Assembly: GCA_016806645.1 (NCBI GenBank)
Contig: JACSYO010002130.1
Coordinates: forward strand, 1 to 64,000
DNA length: 64,000 bases
Source: Ophiodon elongatus
Taxonomy: Eukaryota > Chordata > Actinopteri > Perciformes > Hexagrammidae
Reading direction: 5' to 3'
Part shown: piece by piece, positions 25,858 through 41,201 of the stretch
Layout of the letters: every line of letters starts with the position of its first letter
Numbering within the stretch: the first letter of the stretch is position 1
Notes under the pieces: model-generated
Told to the model about the DNA's origin: nothing
The model's input: only the letters and a program-made list of their open reading frames with translations
Database searches by the model: none
Program-made: the position numbers and the translations under genes

Positions 25858-27451
25858 ACACATACACACCTTCCACAGAGATGTCCTGGATGGCAAAGCG
25901 CAGGATGATGGTCCAGATCATACCGAGGGTCATCTTCCCGTTTCCGTCAACGATTTCTGTCAACACACACACACACACACACACACACATTATTAATCAT
26001 GGCAAGAGAGAAAATATAAAGATTAAAAGCAGGCATCTCAGTCATATAAATGCTGTGTCTGCTGTTGAAACAAAGCTTTTTGAGGCTGTTGCTGTTGAGA
26101 CAAGTTGAATTTCACGCGGCCTGAAGGCTCAAAATGCATCTTGACTGCAATTAGAGTGAATAAAATGAAAGTGAAATGAAGTCACATGAAAATTCACTGT
26201 TTTTAAGAGATTAAACTGACTAAACTCAGCAGGGTAAAAAAGCTCAAGCAGCTTTAGAGGGATAACAGACTAAATCTGGGCATTACCTTGTATTAAAATG
26301 TAAATTAGGAGCATTTTCACGACTTAAAACATACTCAAGTTCAGTTACTGTTGTTTTCATCTCTTCAGTATCTCCCTCATTTACAGTAAATGTAATTTCA
26401 ATTCAATAATAAGTGTATAAATGACAACATTAATACACTACCGTTTTTTTTTAATCATTTGAATTATGTATCTCACAAAAAGCTTAATATTTCGAGTAAA
26501 TTAAAGTGTTTTAAGATAAATTAAAACGTTTGTTCCTCATGTTTATTCCCGGTTGGTGGATCTATGGTTTTCTTTCCTGCCACTGCCTCCTCTCATCTGA
26601 ATTCTCTTGATGCTGCGAACTTCACCAGCCATCTGGAGCTCAAAATACGTCCAAGAAATGCAAATATGGTGTGACCTTGGTATATTAATTAAAAGAGACA
26701 AAAAAATAGGTAGCGGAGGGAAGGAAAATAACAAAAAAGGCAGCGTTGTTATTCACAGCAGGACTCTCACCCTCAGCGCCGATGGACACCAGCTTGACCC
26801 CCTTGCTGCAGATGAAGTCCAGAGCTTTGTTCACGTTGGCGATCTTGTGGAAACGCATCTTGCCTTTGTCGGGTTTGGGCAGCCTCTCACCTGGAAAAAC
26901 ATTTGTAGAATAATTTATTAGTTATTTGTATACAATTGTTTGTCAAGTCAAGTATTTTTACTGGCTCTGGCTTTACATGTGAGGATTTGCTGATTTTATT
27001 TGTGTCTTAAAAAATGGTGGTGAACATTTTATTTTGAAGGCCAAACAAAGGTTAAAGTAACTATTCAGCACATCTACAGCAGAAAAACTGCTTTTCATAA
27101 AAGAACATAGACGTAGTTTAGGATATCATTCCTATGGGTGGTATAACAGCAGGTGTATTAACTGTTTGTTTTCAATAACTGGATTAAAATGTGCTTTATA
27201 TCACTAGTGTTGGTTTGGGGTGTCACCCAGTTGGTGTAACTCTGAAATTACTCTAATGAGTAAAACGTTACCATAACTGAGAAGAATTACGTTTAAAATG
27301 ATGATTGATAAATCAATGTCCACTCCCATTATGTCCTCAGCATTTGAGAGATCATATGCACCAGTTATTAAAATGTAAAATTATCATTTAATTATAGGCA
27401 TTATAGCCTGTTAGAATACAGTATGTCATCCACAATGACTCAGTCACGACA

Positions 27452-27536
<85 letters not shown>

Positions 27537-27663
27537 GATGAGATCCACCTGATATGACCTCCAGCAGCAGCATAAGTTTGAGGCCATTTCTAAAATCCTC
27601 TTCAATGTTCTCAATCTGTGTGCCGGCCTTCCTCAAGTGGGAGTTACACCAAGCTGTGAAGGT

Positions 27664-27740
<77 letters not shown>

Positions 27741-27871
27741 GAGTGGGTTACACTGTCACCTTTCTGACTATATGACAAACACATTCACAGACACTGACAG
27801 CAAAGCGCTATGACTATACCTGCTGCACACACACAAGAATACAACTAACACACACATACTTTATACACACA

Positions 27872-27906
<35 letters not shown>

Positions 27907-29257
27907 CTTGACGTCTCCCTTTCGAGAGCCCGGTCAAAACTGCTTAGCGATGCGTGAACTGTCCACTTCAATTTGCGACATTTTTAATCGGCGTGGCTGC
28001 TGACGGCGAGCGCGCACAGGCACACGGAGACATTCACGTCAGCTCGACTGTTCACTCAACAGACGAGATGGAACCGACTCCTGGTTTATTTTATTATTTA
28101 GTCCATTTGATTGTTTGTCTTTTCCGGAAAAATCATCCTGTCCCTGTGAGTCACTAGATTGAAGACAAAAATCACTTTAACGTCGCAAATGCCACGTGCA
28201 GTCTTTTGTTTCACAAGATTAAAAACGACAACAGGTATTTATTTAAAACACCGTAAAAAAAAACACACACACAAAGGCATATTAGTTGGTTATCAGGACA
28301 TTTCTTTCTTTTTTTTTTTTATTTATCAGATTTTATGTTTCAGTGACAAAGAAAAACAGACAAACTCAAAGAAATGATCACATAAGAATAATATGACATG
28401 AATAAATCACCAGAAATTAATTAAAATTTTTATCAAACACGCTCCGGCTAGTTAAAACTAACTTTTAATGTGGTTAAAGCCGGTAGAGCCGTCTGCATTT
28501 ATCTTATATATTCATATGAGTGAATATTACAGTATTTGTTTCCTTCTTTCTGTATGAAAAGCTTTTCCTTGGGTTCTTTAATGTCAGAGAGCAGAGCCAT
28601 CACACACACACACACACAGGCCATCCACTGTGTTTTCCTCCATTAAACCCTGTGCTAATGAGCACACACACCTCTGCACACACCAGACCGGTTGGTTAGA
28701 ACTCCGTACTCGGCCCGTTCATGCAGGAGACACCAGATTACCGGCTTTGGCGAGTCTTATTTTTTGAAATGTGACCATTTACAGCTCAAGATACGATGGA
28801 CTTAAGACTGAAGAAGCATCGGATTGGTGCAACTATTTTCCCATTCTTTATTTCTCTTGCCATTGTACTCATTAACTTCCCTGAGTCTCTTTGTGTGACG
28901 ACTCTAAAGCCGGGGAAGTCACCTGCTATAAAGTCCGCTATTCGGTCCGTAACTGTGTTGAACATTTTTTTGCGAGAGGAGGTGCTGCGTCTTTCAGAAG
29001 CCGGCTCTCGCATTGTGGAAACCAAACTGTTCGTTCAGGCGATGCTGCAGCGGGTAACGGGCAGAGGATGCAGACGGTGATGTAAATGGCTCTCAGCCGC
29101 TGAGTGCTTGCTTTCGGTCTGTCTGGAAAATTGCCTAATGGCGTCAGTCGTGCACGTCAGGGACAATTCAATTGGTTCCATCAGGCCATTCAATCAATCT
29201 CTGAATGGTATTTTGAGAAGCTTTCATGGCGTTTAGCTTCAAATGTGAATATATGGG

Positions 29258-29295
<38 letters not shown>

Positions 29296-29454
29296 GTGTG
29301 TGTGTTCACATTCGCGAGTGTGAGTGTGCGTAAAGGGCTGCGACTGTAGAGCCACAACTTTGCCAGCGTTTGGAGGATGTGTGGGTGTAGAAGCAGAATA
29401 AGTACACGAGCTGAATAACTAACTACAGATGATAGTGTGGGCGGAGTGAGGGGA

Positions 29455-29502
<48 letters not shown>

Positions 29503-30330
29503 AAGAGAGACGCGTATAAATCAGCAATGAAACACGGTTCGTGCTCAGTAGAGGTGAGGGCATGCATTTCCATGACAACGGAGACAACACATCAACCTGT
29601 ATCGGTCCTCGTACAGTATGCGGGTGTGCGGTTGTACATTTGTGTGCTTTCCATGTCTGTCGCGTCCACTGAAGCGTGACTGCGGATCAACACGGACAGA
29701 GAAGCCAAGCACCAGAGACAGAGAGGGACGAGATGGTGACGGGAAGAGAGGGAAGGAGAAGAAACCGGCGTTTTTTTGGACAGAGAGAAACCACACGAGT
29801 GACTCTCAGACGCTCAGCACTCGAGAGCTGAAACAATTAGTGGGTTGACAGAAAATGAATAGACCTCAAGCAACACGTTGTTCTAGTTTCTCTATTCTGC
29901 TGGTTGGGCAAAAGAAGCAAATTGTCACCTTGAGCTCTAATTAAACAATTTTTAGACCGTGAAATGTACATGTCATCTACATGCTACACTGTAAAAACCC
30001 AAATAAATGTGTTAGATGCCCCATAAATCATCAGAATTGTGGGGAGCAGTGAAGGAATGCTCTTAAGTGTCTGGAGTTACAGAAGAGCTACAGTTGCTCT
30101 TTTGATTGCGTAATCTTAATATTTGAAGAGCGGTGGAGTAAAATGTATTATATTTTGAGCCACTTGTACTCTGCTGGTATGTGCATTTAATTTGTTATGA
30201 GAAATATTGTACTTTTGATCACAATATATTTATTTGACACCTGCAGTTACTTTGCAAATAAGTATTTTATATAGACATAAATACATGATCATCTTAGAAA
30301 ATAGGAAGTCATATTAAAGATTAAACCACA

Positions 30331-30393
<63 letters not shown>

Positions 30394-31816
30394 AACTAGT
30401 AACAATTAAGTCCACTATAATCAGCTACAATATTAAAGTGGTTCTTACATATTAATACAACAAAAGTACCATATAAATCCAAATGATTTATCACATAAAA
30501 CAAAACTTTTAATTCTTAAGTATATTTTGTTAACAACACTTTTCATGAAGTAGCTTCATATTGCAGTATTGGTACTTTTAGTTGAGCAGAATCTAAATAC
30601 TTCTTTCTCTACTAGCGGTGGCTGATGGCAACTTTGCAACATTTGAACAGAAAAACACACCGTCCCGTCTGTCAAACATTATTCGATTCAAAGCGAATTT
30701 CATAATTTTGAAGGCTAAAGAAAGACACTTGTAGAAGAGAGAGGCAGCGAAGTGGAGCAGTGAGAGGAGTGACAGGAATGCCCAGGCCCCGGTGTAATTT
30801 GATGTAAGGGTCTGGAGAGGAGGAGAGGCCGCCTGTCCAACCAGCCGGGGTCCCAGCAGGTGCTCGTCTCCTTTGCCATGCATGACCAAATTTAGACAGG
30901 CTCCTAATCCAGCACACACGGGCCACTAGGCCAAGTCGGCGAGGAGACGAGGTGCATGACGGAGGAAGGATGTAGGGAACCAAAGGAGCAGGGAGGAGGG
31001 GGTCGGTGGGGGCTAAATTAAGTAGAAGAAGGGGGAGGAGGAGAAAAGACTGAAAAGTGAAGGGGGAGCGGAGGAGGAGGGAGGGGGGGGCGACGGAGGC
31101 TAAATCGGGTTGCTATGGGACACCACCGGACAGCTGAGAAGGCAGGATTCCTGAGGTGAACTGTAAGAGTCCAAGACGGAGAGAGAGCGAGAGAAGAGGA
31201 GGAGGAGGAGGAGGAGGAGGAAGAAAAGAGGGGGAGGAAAGAATGGATAGAAGAAACCGACGAAGTATAAAATAATAACTGGAGAAAGTGTGGGTAAGAC
31301 GAGAGGGGTGAAACCTCGCCAACATCAAAGGAAGGCTGTTAGAAACTAAACGGTGGTGGTAATTGAAATCAAGGATTCATTTGACCTAATAAAGCTGGAG
31401 ATACAAACATAATCCCGGATACATTAAATCCAATGTGCTCAACAGAGCACCGCAGGATAAAAAAAAAAAAACAATTGTCTGCCATACCTAGGATAGTGAA
31501 GCTATTATTTCTAGTCCTCTGCGTCTAATGCTCTATAATCTCATCCCACAGGTTTGTTTTAATGCCTGCGGTGGTCTACAGAGTCCACCGGCATGAAGTC
31601 ACCCTCCATCCTGGCACTCCCTCCCCCCCCACCCCCCCCCCTCTCTCTGGTCTCTCCTCTGTCTGTCCACACCTGTCGGTCTGGCCTGGCTCAGCGGGAC
31701 CAGGGCCTTTTTTACGGGTCCTTCTTGTAAAATGAGGTCACGGTGGCCAAGCTGAATGCCTGTCATAACTACGCCCCCCCCAAGGGGAAACAGGGCTGCT
31801 GACCCTCAATACAGCT

Positions 31817-31883
<67 letters not shown>

Positions 31884-32629
31884 CTTCCCATCTGAGAGGG
31901 CTCAGAGCTCTTAATAATGTCAGCTCGCTCGGCTGTCCATCAAAGAGCTGATGCAACTGCCGGGTGGAGATACCGCTGCTGGCCTCAGAGGGGGAGTCAT
32001 GAGCAAGATGCATTTTACACAACAGAGCTGTTCAATATCTGCACTTCATATTAAATCTCAGCAAAGCCCTGATGTACTTTGGTTAGAGTAGAAACTATTA
32101 ATATATTTAGGTGGGAATGGTAATATTGTACACTAAGGAGTTTTTTTTGGGTGGGGGATAAACTGAGGCATAATTATTTGAGCTGCGTGCTAACAGAAAA
32201 TAACTTTTTGTTGTTGCTTTGGAATCATGATTATGTTAACTGATGATCTGGGAATAAAGAAAAAAATAACTTTTACAGACCGAGCTTGTGCTGCAGAACA
32301 TGTAGCCATAAAGCATAAACTACAATCACTAGCAGAAACGTTGTTTGTGGTTTGTTTTTCCGAATAAAAATGTGTCTTAATTTGGGCCAATACTCTGAAT
32401 AAAAAAAAAAAATGTAATTTGTGTGTGGTTTAAATTTAAAATAAATCTTTCATTTGAAAATGTTTGAACGGCTGCTGTCCCACCAGGGATTATATCGCGT
32501 TTTTAACTGTGACGTAACTCACACCAGTGTGGAGACACAAAATGGCCTCCTGCCGTTGACCATCTCCTGTTTTGCTGCTAAGTTACAGGTATGTACCTCC
32601 CACCCTCTCTGGTGCCAGTATAACACATT

Positions 32630-32662
<33 letters not shown>

Positions 32663-33636
32663 CACACACTTCAGCTGTGGCTGACCTGCTGATTAGCCCA
32701 GAGGGAGTGTTACTCCTGCTATGTCAAGGTGCTCTTTACACTTACAGAGCTCAGTTTCTCCGTCTGTGGTTGCACTTGTTTTTTTCAACGCAACTTTTGT
32801 GATCGGATTTGCCAGATCAGGACTCGGCTGTGTCCTAATATGTGCTTACACACTTGACACTTCCATACGGGACCTGCCTGATCGGACAGTGATCAGATAT
32901 ACTTCATGCCTAAAGGAGCAGCTTTAAAAACTGCATTTTCCACAATAAAACTGTTACTTTGTTCATTTAAAGCTTTTATTAAGCTGCAAAATGAGGAAAT
33001 GTTCATATTTCATCAGCAGAAACTTAACTGGGTGGGGAAATTCCACTCCTAGGTTTGATAAATGTTCCAGATTGTGCCCACATGCTATTCACACCTCACT
33101 GAGATCTGAACTCGACGTGAACCTCTGCACGTATTCTGGCTGATCGGACCCGAATGCGACCAAGATCTCGTCCCTGAGCGTACAAGACTTAACAGTTAAC
33201 GTGTCCTGGCATGAAGTCGCATTGAAAAGACAAGTGAAACCACGGCCTCCGTCTCAGATCATCCTTTAAAAAAAAAAAAAAAAAAAATGGAAAAAAAACA
33301 CTTAATTACATTTCTGCTAATTAGGTGGATAATTGATTAAACCCACAGGATGGTCTCAATTTGCACCTAACCTCTTTGCAATTCTCCTCCACTGGTGTCC
33401 AGTCTTCTGCCATGGAGGAGCGTGCAGATTTAATTATACATGTCTTTGGTAGCTGATTTTCCTAATTAGCACCTTCAAACCAGGGACGGGCGTTCTAATT
33501 AGGGAAATATGCTGCTGTAGTGTTTGTCTGGATTGAAAACTCGCATGCTAATTCCATCTGGCTTACAGGGGAACACTCCCTCTGCAGTTACCCTTTTACT
33601 TCCGGACAGCTTTGTGCTCAAGTGTTTCAAGACTTG

Positions 33637-33667
<31 letters not shown>

Positions 33668-36600
33668 TACCTCTTGGCACAAAGATACTGTAGCGAATTG
33701 TTCTGAGTGAAAATATGAGGCCTATAATGGAGAAAACAATAAAGCTTTTAAAAGGGTCCATTTGGAAGCACATGGAGCTCAAATGCACTTTGGGAAATCT
33801 ATTGTCATCAAGTTAAGTATCCTAGAGATTCATCTTGTGAGCCCGTGATAGACTGAGACAGGACACTTTTATGGCAGCCAATAACCTCCTTCTTTCAAGT
33901 CCAGTTAGTGTGAATAAAAAAAAAAGTCCTGACGTAGCACTTAAGATGCACGCAGAGGTTTTCTGTTTCAGTCTCTTCTACTCTGCTTTTTTGTTGTGTC
34001 CCTTTTTGTGTTTAGATAAAAAAAATATCTAATTGCGATTATTTTTTGACTGCAATTTTCGATATCAGAGCGAGTGATAATGAAAACCATTGAAACGATT
34101 AGAGTGTTATTTTTGCAGGGATCTGTAGCAAACATGTTTCCTGAAGACTGTAGAAAATGACTTGACAATATTTAATTCAATATAACACTTATCTTTCACA
34201 AGTATTGCACCTCCTGCGATTTGAAAATTGCAGCAGGCCTTATTGCCTTAATACAATTTACAATAATTGTGCAACCCTAGTTCAAACCTTTTAATTTAGC
34301 AATCTAAATACATTTAATTTGAATATTGACAACAAGTAACAATAACGCATCGCATTTACGTCTGCATTGTTGGAAGCTGCTTGAGAAAGAATACAAATAT
34401 TACAAGACAAATGCAATTTTCAGAGCTTAAGCAGTAGAAACTAATAACTAATAATAACCTAATGCTTTGTAATGTGTCGCTATGAATGAGCCCCTACAGA
34501 GGGCTGTGTTTAAGGGTATAAGTTAACATACAGCCGGTATATAAACATGCCTTATCTCAATACAACACAGGTATTTATATCTCACTGCCAGTGTGCAAAT
34601 AGTCTGCCTACAAGGTTGACATGGTTGACTCCTTCACACCTGTCCTCCAGCTACCTTTGTCACACACCTGTTCAGAAGCCACACCACCACGGATGCCCCA
34701 TAAACAAATCACGGACCACTCACATGCTCTCAGTGTACACAATAATAGCAGCCCATGAAGAAAGAAATATGATTATTATTATTATAAAGTCACTACTTGG
34801 ACCAGGTACACGCAGAAAAAAAAAAATGCTCCAAATCTCCAAAAGGGAAATAATGCAGCACTACCGGTTGTAAGAGAAAACCCAGAAGCCACATTGTCAT
34901 AATATTTTGGACCAGGGACGCGTCAGTCCACCTGTCTGTCTCGCAGTAACGAGTGAACCCTTCCCCCACTATGACAAAAACTGCAGCTCCCAATGTCAAC
35001 TAACCACAAGATTATTAAAAACACAGACACAAAACACGAAGGGTTCTCGCTCCCCAGTGCTGTCGTGCCTGCTCATCTCAGTTATTGGATTTTAAAGCAA
35101 TAACGGATACATTTCATCAAGGCTTTGAGAGAAGTTGACACTCTTTTGCACCGTTACATATTTTCAATGTTTATAATGCTATTGGTTCCTTTAGGTATAA
35201 AGCGAGGAGCGGGATGGTTGCTGCAAAGATCATCCTCTAAAATGCTGCTTATTCTCTCACTCTTTTAGTGTCGTTTACGCTCTCGGCTGACATGCAACTT
35301 CCCGTTGTAATTGGCCCCTCAAAGTCTCAGTGGGGCGCCGTGAACTGAACAAAGCTGAAATCAGACGGAGTAAGAAACGTAGCGGGCTGCGTTCATCCGT
35401 CGGCAGATAACAGATCGGAGGAAAAGAGCATCATTTGCTCGTCTGTCGGGGCTGACGGACTGAAACCGAGCTCTACTCTTCGACTTTGCTTCTCACATCA
35501 GCAAGAAGTCAACGTTGATCCATCGGAGGCTCCCTCACGAAGAGGGTGTCAACAACATTCAATAACAGATGCCCATAAACCATTCGCATTAGAAAGAAAA
35601 AGACCCTTTCAAGAATGTCTTTAAAAATGTGCACTCACTGTGACCATGACACAAAAATATAGACTTTCTTTTTGTGACTTTCGACAAGAAAGAGGATGCT
35701 TTTCTATAAAATGAATAAATAGCCTTTTTCTCTTTTACTAAAGAAAAGCAATCAAATGTTAAATATCTGAAAAACTGGCAATAAAAAAAAAATGAGGAAC
35801 CATTAGATGAGGAACCATCTAATCAAAGACTTAGTGAACAAGATGACCTGACTTTCGATGGCGGTGTTTGTGTCCCTCTCAGATCATGTTTGTGTTTCTG
35901 ACTTCATGTCTGAGCCGTTTCATGCGTCAGAGGTCTCGCAACAATCGCTATGAATTCCTCCACCGAGCTTCGACAGCCGATAAAGTGGCAGGACCATCGT
36001 GAAGGGAGAGGGCAGAGGAGTTACAACACACAACAGGTGGAGCCCCCACCCTCCCTCCCCCACCCCCCACTCCTCCTTCTCCTCCCCTATGTGGCCTTTA
36101 AATACCCCTCAAAACAGACCTGGAGCCCTGATCTTGGGAGCCACAAGGACAATTTAGGACAACGACAAAAGAGCCAAAAGGTCGATGGGCACACAAACCC
36201 CAACACAAAGCGCGAGTAAGCCAACCTAAACTCGCCTGGCCCGGGGATTCACGTCTGACCCCCCCCCATAACATCTAAACAACTATTAGTGCTACAGCAA
36301 GGAGCGGCAACTTAGTTTATCATTATGGTGACGTCACATCTGTGGCTGCAGGTGCTTTTATTAATATTCATCATTTACAAGTGGAACAAAAGACCAAATC
36401 AAATAAATTGCGCCTCTATTATGACGATAACGATATATTTAAAGGCCCACGTCATTGTAAACTGAAACATTATCCGAGGATTGTTGGCATTAGTACATTG
36501 CGGTTTAAAGTTATGAGTCAACTAAAGTCAGTGGTTTACGACCACTAAACCTTTTGCGAGATGGTTACCAAGATAGGAAAGATGGAAAAATAACTCTGCT

Positions 36601-37465
36601 ATGCCAAATACTTTCTCTTTGTTACGTCTTAATGCCCCTAAAATCTATTCAAATTCAACAATCTAAGAGGGGAAATCAGTTTTTGTACTCGCAACTCATG
36701 GATATATAGTTTTGACGAGGGTTTGAGAGTAGACTCTACTTTAAAGGGTCCCAAAGGTAGAACCGCTGGAAACCACTGACTACGATTACTTGCTTAGATT
36801 CATTAATATTTTTCAGAAACTGGCATAAAGATTCATAATTTTACAAAGAGGATTCTGTCTTACAATGAAACCAACAAATGGGAAACACAAATGTGTGTAG
36901 GTTTAAAAAAAAAAAAAAAAAAGAATTGGCAGATGAAACTGTAAGATGAAGATTATGGTGCATAAACTTGAGAACTATGGTACGACAAACTTCTTTGCTC
37001 CACTGAAACAGAACCTCTCCGCTCTTCACAGGAGGAACCACGCGCAAAGGTCATCCGCTTGAATATAAAATACGACACTGCACCAGCATACCATAGGACA
37101 TTTTTATGTGAGTAGGAGGAACCAAGCAAAGTGAAAGTGCAAATAAAGAGGAAATCAGGCAACTTCTCCTTCCTCATAAATATCAACAGGTCAATTCAAA
37201 TAATGTAGAAAGACCGTCCTCTTAATCTCTCTAAACGGTTATCATTATGTGAACAGCTGTTCCGAGTTACATTATAAGCAACTGTAAGTATATAAATCCC
37301 CAACATCAATTTATCAGCCTTCCTTTACACCTCTATAAAAGGATTAACGAGCTAATATCCCACAGACCCCGCTGACAACCGGGCCACCGCAAGGCCCGAG
37401 TCCAAACCCATGGATTTATGCCCGTGTTTAGAGGATAAAAGGCCTAGCACACCTCTTCTAGTCGA

Positions 37466-37507
<42 letters not shown>

Positions 37508-38220
37508 ATCCCTGTGCCAGATGCCAGTGAGATATACTGTGGGCACGAGGGATTTCAGCTGGTGAGGGAGCAGGTGGAGCAGGTGATGAAAGACAAAAGT
37601 CCTCCGCCCACCGACACAGTGAGAACAATGCCAACGTTTTTAAATATTCAAGGATGAGTTTAGTGCAAACAGAATATGATATTAGGCTCCTCTCTGAAAT
37701 CCACGACGCCCCCGCTGTGTGTACACGTCAGAAATCCCTGCGCTCCCACGGCATCACATGTGGCATTTTAATGGGGAAGACATCCGATTTCCATTCACAG
37801 CACACAAGTTGAGCCGAGCGCGAGTCACACAAACGGGAGTGTCACCGTGCTCTGAGAAATAAGGTTGTGGCAAAAAAAAAATAAAATAAACTAAACGACC
37901 CGTGCCACATGGACACACAGGGACTGTAGCCGACAATCCCGCACCACATTATCCACGACGCAGGTACACAATTTATTTTCTGTCCGTGGATGGTTAACCC
38001 GTTTCAGTCAATCACTTGTCTCGACACAACCATCTGTCTGCGTCGTCATATTAATTGCTTTCGGCTCAGCGCGGGGAAACATTGTGTCCCGCTCCGCTCC
38101 ATTATGCTGCCTCACATTGTGTTCCGCTGCCACAGGGTTCCAGGTCGCCGTGCCACCAGATTGACGATGCCAGCCACGAGTGTGAGCCAAAACTTGCAAC
38201 AATGAGCTCCTCCGGCACTG

Positions 38221-38284
<64 letters not shown>

Positions 38285-41136
38285 TGTGTGTGCGCGTGTG
38301 CAGGTGTTCACTTGTCAGAGGCGCCGGAAATGCTGACAGCAATGGGAGAGCAGGGACACGGTGGAGCACCTTTCAAATTTTTGGGGGTTTAACGATCGTA
38401 AGAAGAAGTCAAGGTGTTGGCAACGATTTAGAGAAAACGACTACCCGTTTTTTGGTCCCGCAATGAATTGGCCTTTTTTTTGTTTCCCTGTGTTTGACGT
38501 CATTTCAGATCACCAAAGATGTTGTTAATCCTAATTTAGGGGCAGAAAGTTGAGGGATTATCGGGATCAAAGTTGCACATGATGGGAGGGATAGTTCCTC
38601 AAATATCTGTGAATCAAGTTTCTATGCTTTCTGCATCATGAAGTAAAGGCACAAAAAAAAAAAGACTAAGAGCCGACAGCCATGCTAGTAGCTCTGTGAG
38701 CTAAATGCTAACAGCAGTATGCGAACATGCTCACAATGACTAACATGCTGATGTTTAGCGTCAACCTAGTTTCGCATGTTAGCATGTTCGTGCTACGTAA
38801 CACGGAGTACAGCTGAGGCTGATGGGAATGTCAGTAGTTGTGCAGGTATTTGGTCATAAACCAGTATGAAACAAATTGACATGTTGACCTGATGGTGGGG
38901 CAAAATGAAAAGTCAAAAGATTAACAAAGTTATTAGAATGAATTCTGCGGTGGGCAAGATTGTCCAATAGCTGTGGAGACATTTCACTCAAAACCATCAA
39001 TGGCAAACTCATGGTGGCACCAGGGGAGATGTGAGGGGATCACCAAAGTCATCAATGCGACATTTCATGGCAATCCCTCCAACACCTGCTGAGATTTTCC
39101 GGTCCGCATCCAAAGTGGTACATTGCCACCCCGAAAGCCACTCTGCTCGCTCGGGTAAAATGATGACATCTTCATGAAAGAAAAAGCAACAGTTTTTGAT
39201 TGAATAAGCAAGAGCGCACCATTTTTTTGTAACATGGAAAACTCACCAACAAAGTCAAAAGTAATTTTCTTTGCCACTGTAACTTTCACGTCTCAGTAAG
39301 GTCGAATGTAATAACCCTGATTTTCTGCTTGCGCTGCACACACATAATCACACACACAGGGCATCCTTATCGTTCATTGTTCGCTCTATACTTCCATCGC
39401 CCCCCCTTTCTTGTTACGCAAGCCATCAGATGAATTGACTGAGTGCGTGATCGATGGCGGAGAATAAAGGTGAGTGTACAGGTTCACGGTTGACGGCGGC
39501 AGCAAGTCTTTTGTCATTTAATGAGCCCTGGACTGCGGAGACTGACACAAGAGACATAAATTGGCGTAAGTGGTTTGCGGAGGATTTATGACAGTGCGGC
39601 TGGCGTGAGAAGGAGGACGGGTTGGGGGTGGAAGGAGGAGGAGGAGGAGGAGGAGGAGGAGGGGGGGTGGGGGGTGTTGTGTCTAATTTCAGAAGGCAAG
39701 TTCTTTCTCTGAAATAAGACGCAAAACTGTACAGGCAGATCTCGGGTCAGCTAATTCCATCTGAACAGGAGCCTTGATCATGAGGACCTATGTGTGAAAC
39801 TGATTTAACGCTGTCTTCAGTAACATACAGCCCAGCTATGTTTCCCAGCATTCATGTAGCCGAAAGAGCAAGTGCCTGCCGACCTTGCGATTCTACTCCT
39901 GCCTTCGATCAGAGAACCACAAAAAGGTTATTTAATGCTCGAAGTCAGACGAGCTCACGAACTGTGTGATCTGTACATTGTGAAACTGAAGCGAGTGCAG
40001 ATCGACCACATATGTGACAGCCGCTGTACACCTCGTCATTCGGGAAGTCCTGGTTTAGCTGCATGCACGGAGCAGTTAACACCTAAGGCACGTCTGAGGC
40101 AACAGCTAATAAACGTCTTTCAGTCTGCATGAAACACCTCGGACTATCAGGAGCACACGCAGGATCCAAACAGATGGTACGTTTAAATGCTGCTATCAAC
40201 GGTGGAGTCACAGCTCGAGGTTAGATAAAGTCAAAGATGACGGCCTTCTTCTATCCATGATTTCAACTGGAGCGACCGCAGCTTTTTCAGATACTATGAA
40301 GCACACGGCGATATCTTCATGACCTCAGTCCTATTATAAGAGACCCATCATCTCAGCAGACGTCAAGCTGACGACTGGAACTTCTGCTCCCACCTGCCTA
40401 TAAATATCCGTCGCGTGGCACAACATAGGATTTTTTTTCTTTTTTTTTTTTTTTTTTTATATACAAAGACGGATCAGTGTTCAGATTGTGTCATTACTAA
40501 AAGGAAACGGGCTGAGTCGACACGAATGCAACATTTAAGTCCGACACCATTCGGACCCGAGGTGACATTTTGGAGTATCCTCTGTGTGTCATTTGTTACC
40601 GAGGTCACGGACTTGGCAGCTTGTGGCTTTCTGCTTCCTCATAAACAAGCCTCCATTTCCCACCCCAGCAAGGAGCCTTGAGAATAATAACTATAACTGG
40701 GACGGTTGGAGCTTTGTACTGCATCCACTCAAACTTAAATTAATTTGTTCACAACACAGATTGCGGTCTTTTTTTTTGTTTTTATTTTGTCTGCACAAGC
40801 ACAAAACTGCAGATAGAACTGTAATGGAACTAACATCACTGTCAACCGTGCAATTTTCTCTAACTAATCCAACCTTTTATTCTATTTACAGACCCACAGG
40901 ACTGCTCTGATCCGATCAAAATGGCCGCCCTCACAGCCCATCAATCACTATTTCTACTTTCACCCGGTGGTCTCCGACACCGCGGTTGTATCGCGTGTCC
41001 GCTTTCCTCATTAAAAACACTCTGCAAGAACTTTGTCTTCAAACTGTGTCCCAACTGTGTCCCAATCCTCATAAGAACTCAACACACGAAACTCCTTCAA
41101 TGCTAATAAAATACAAGACAATTTCACACACAAACC

Positions 41137-41201
<65 letters not shown>

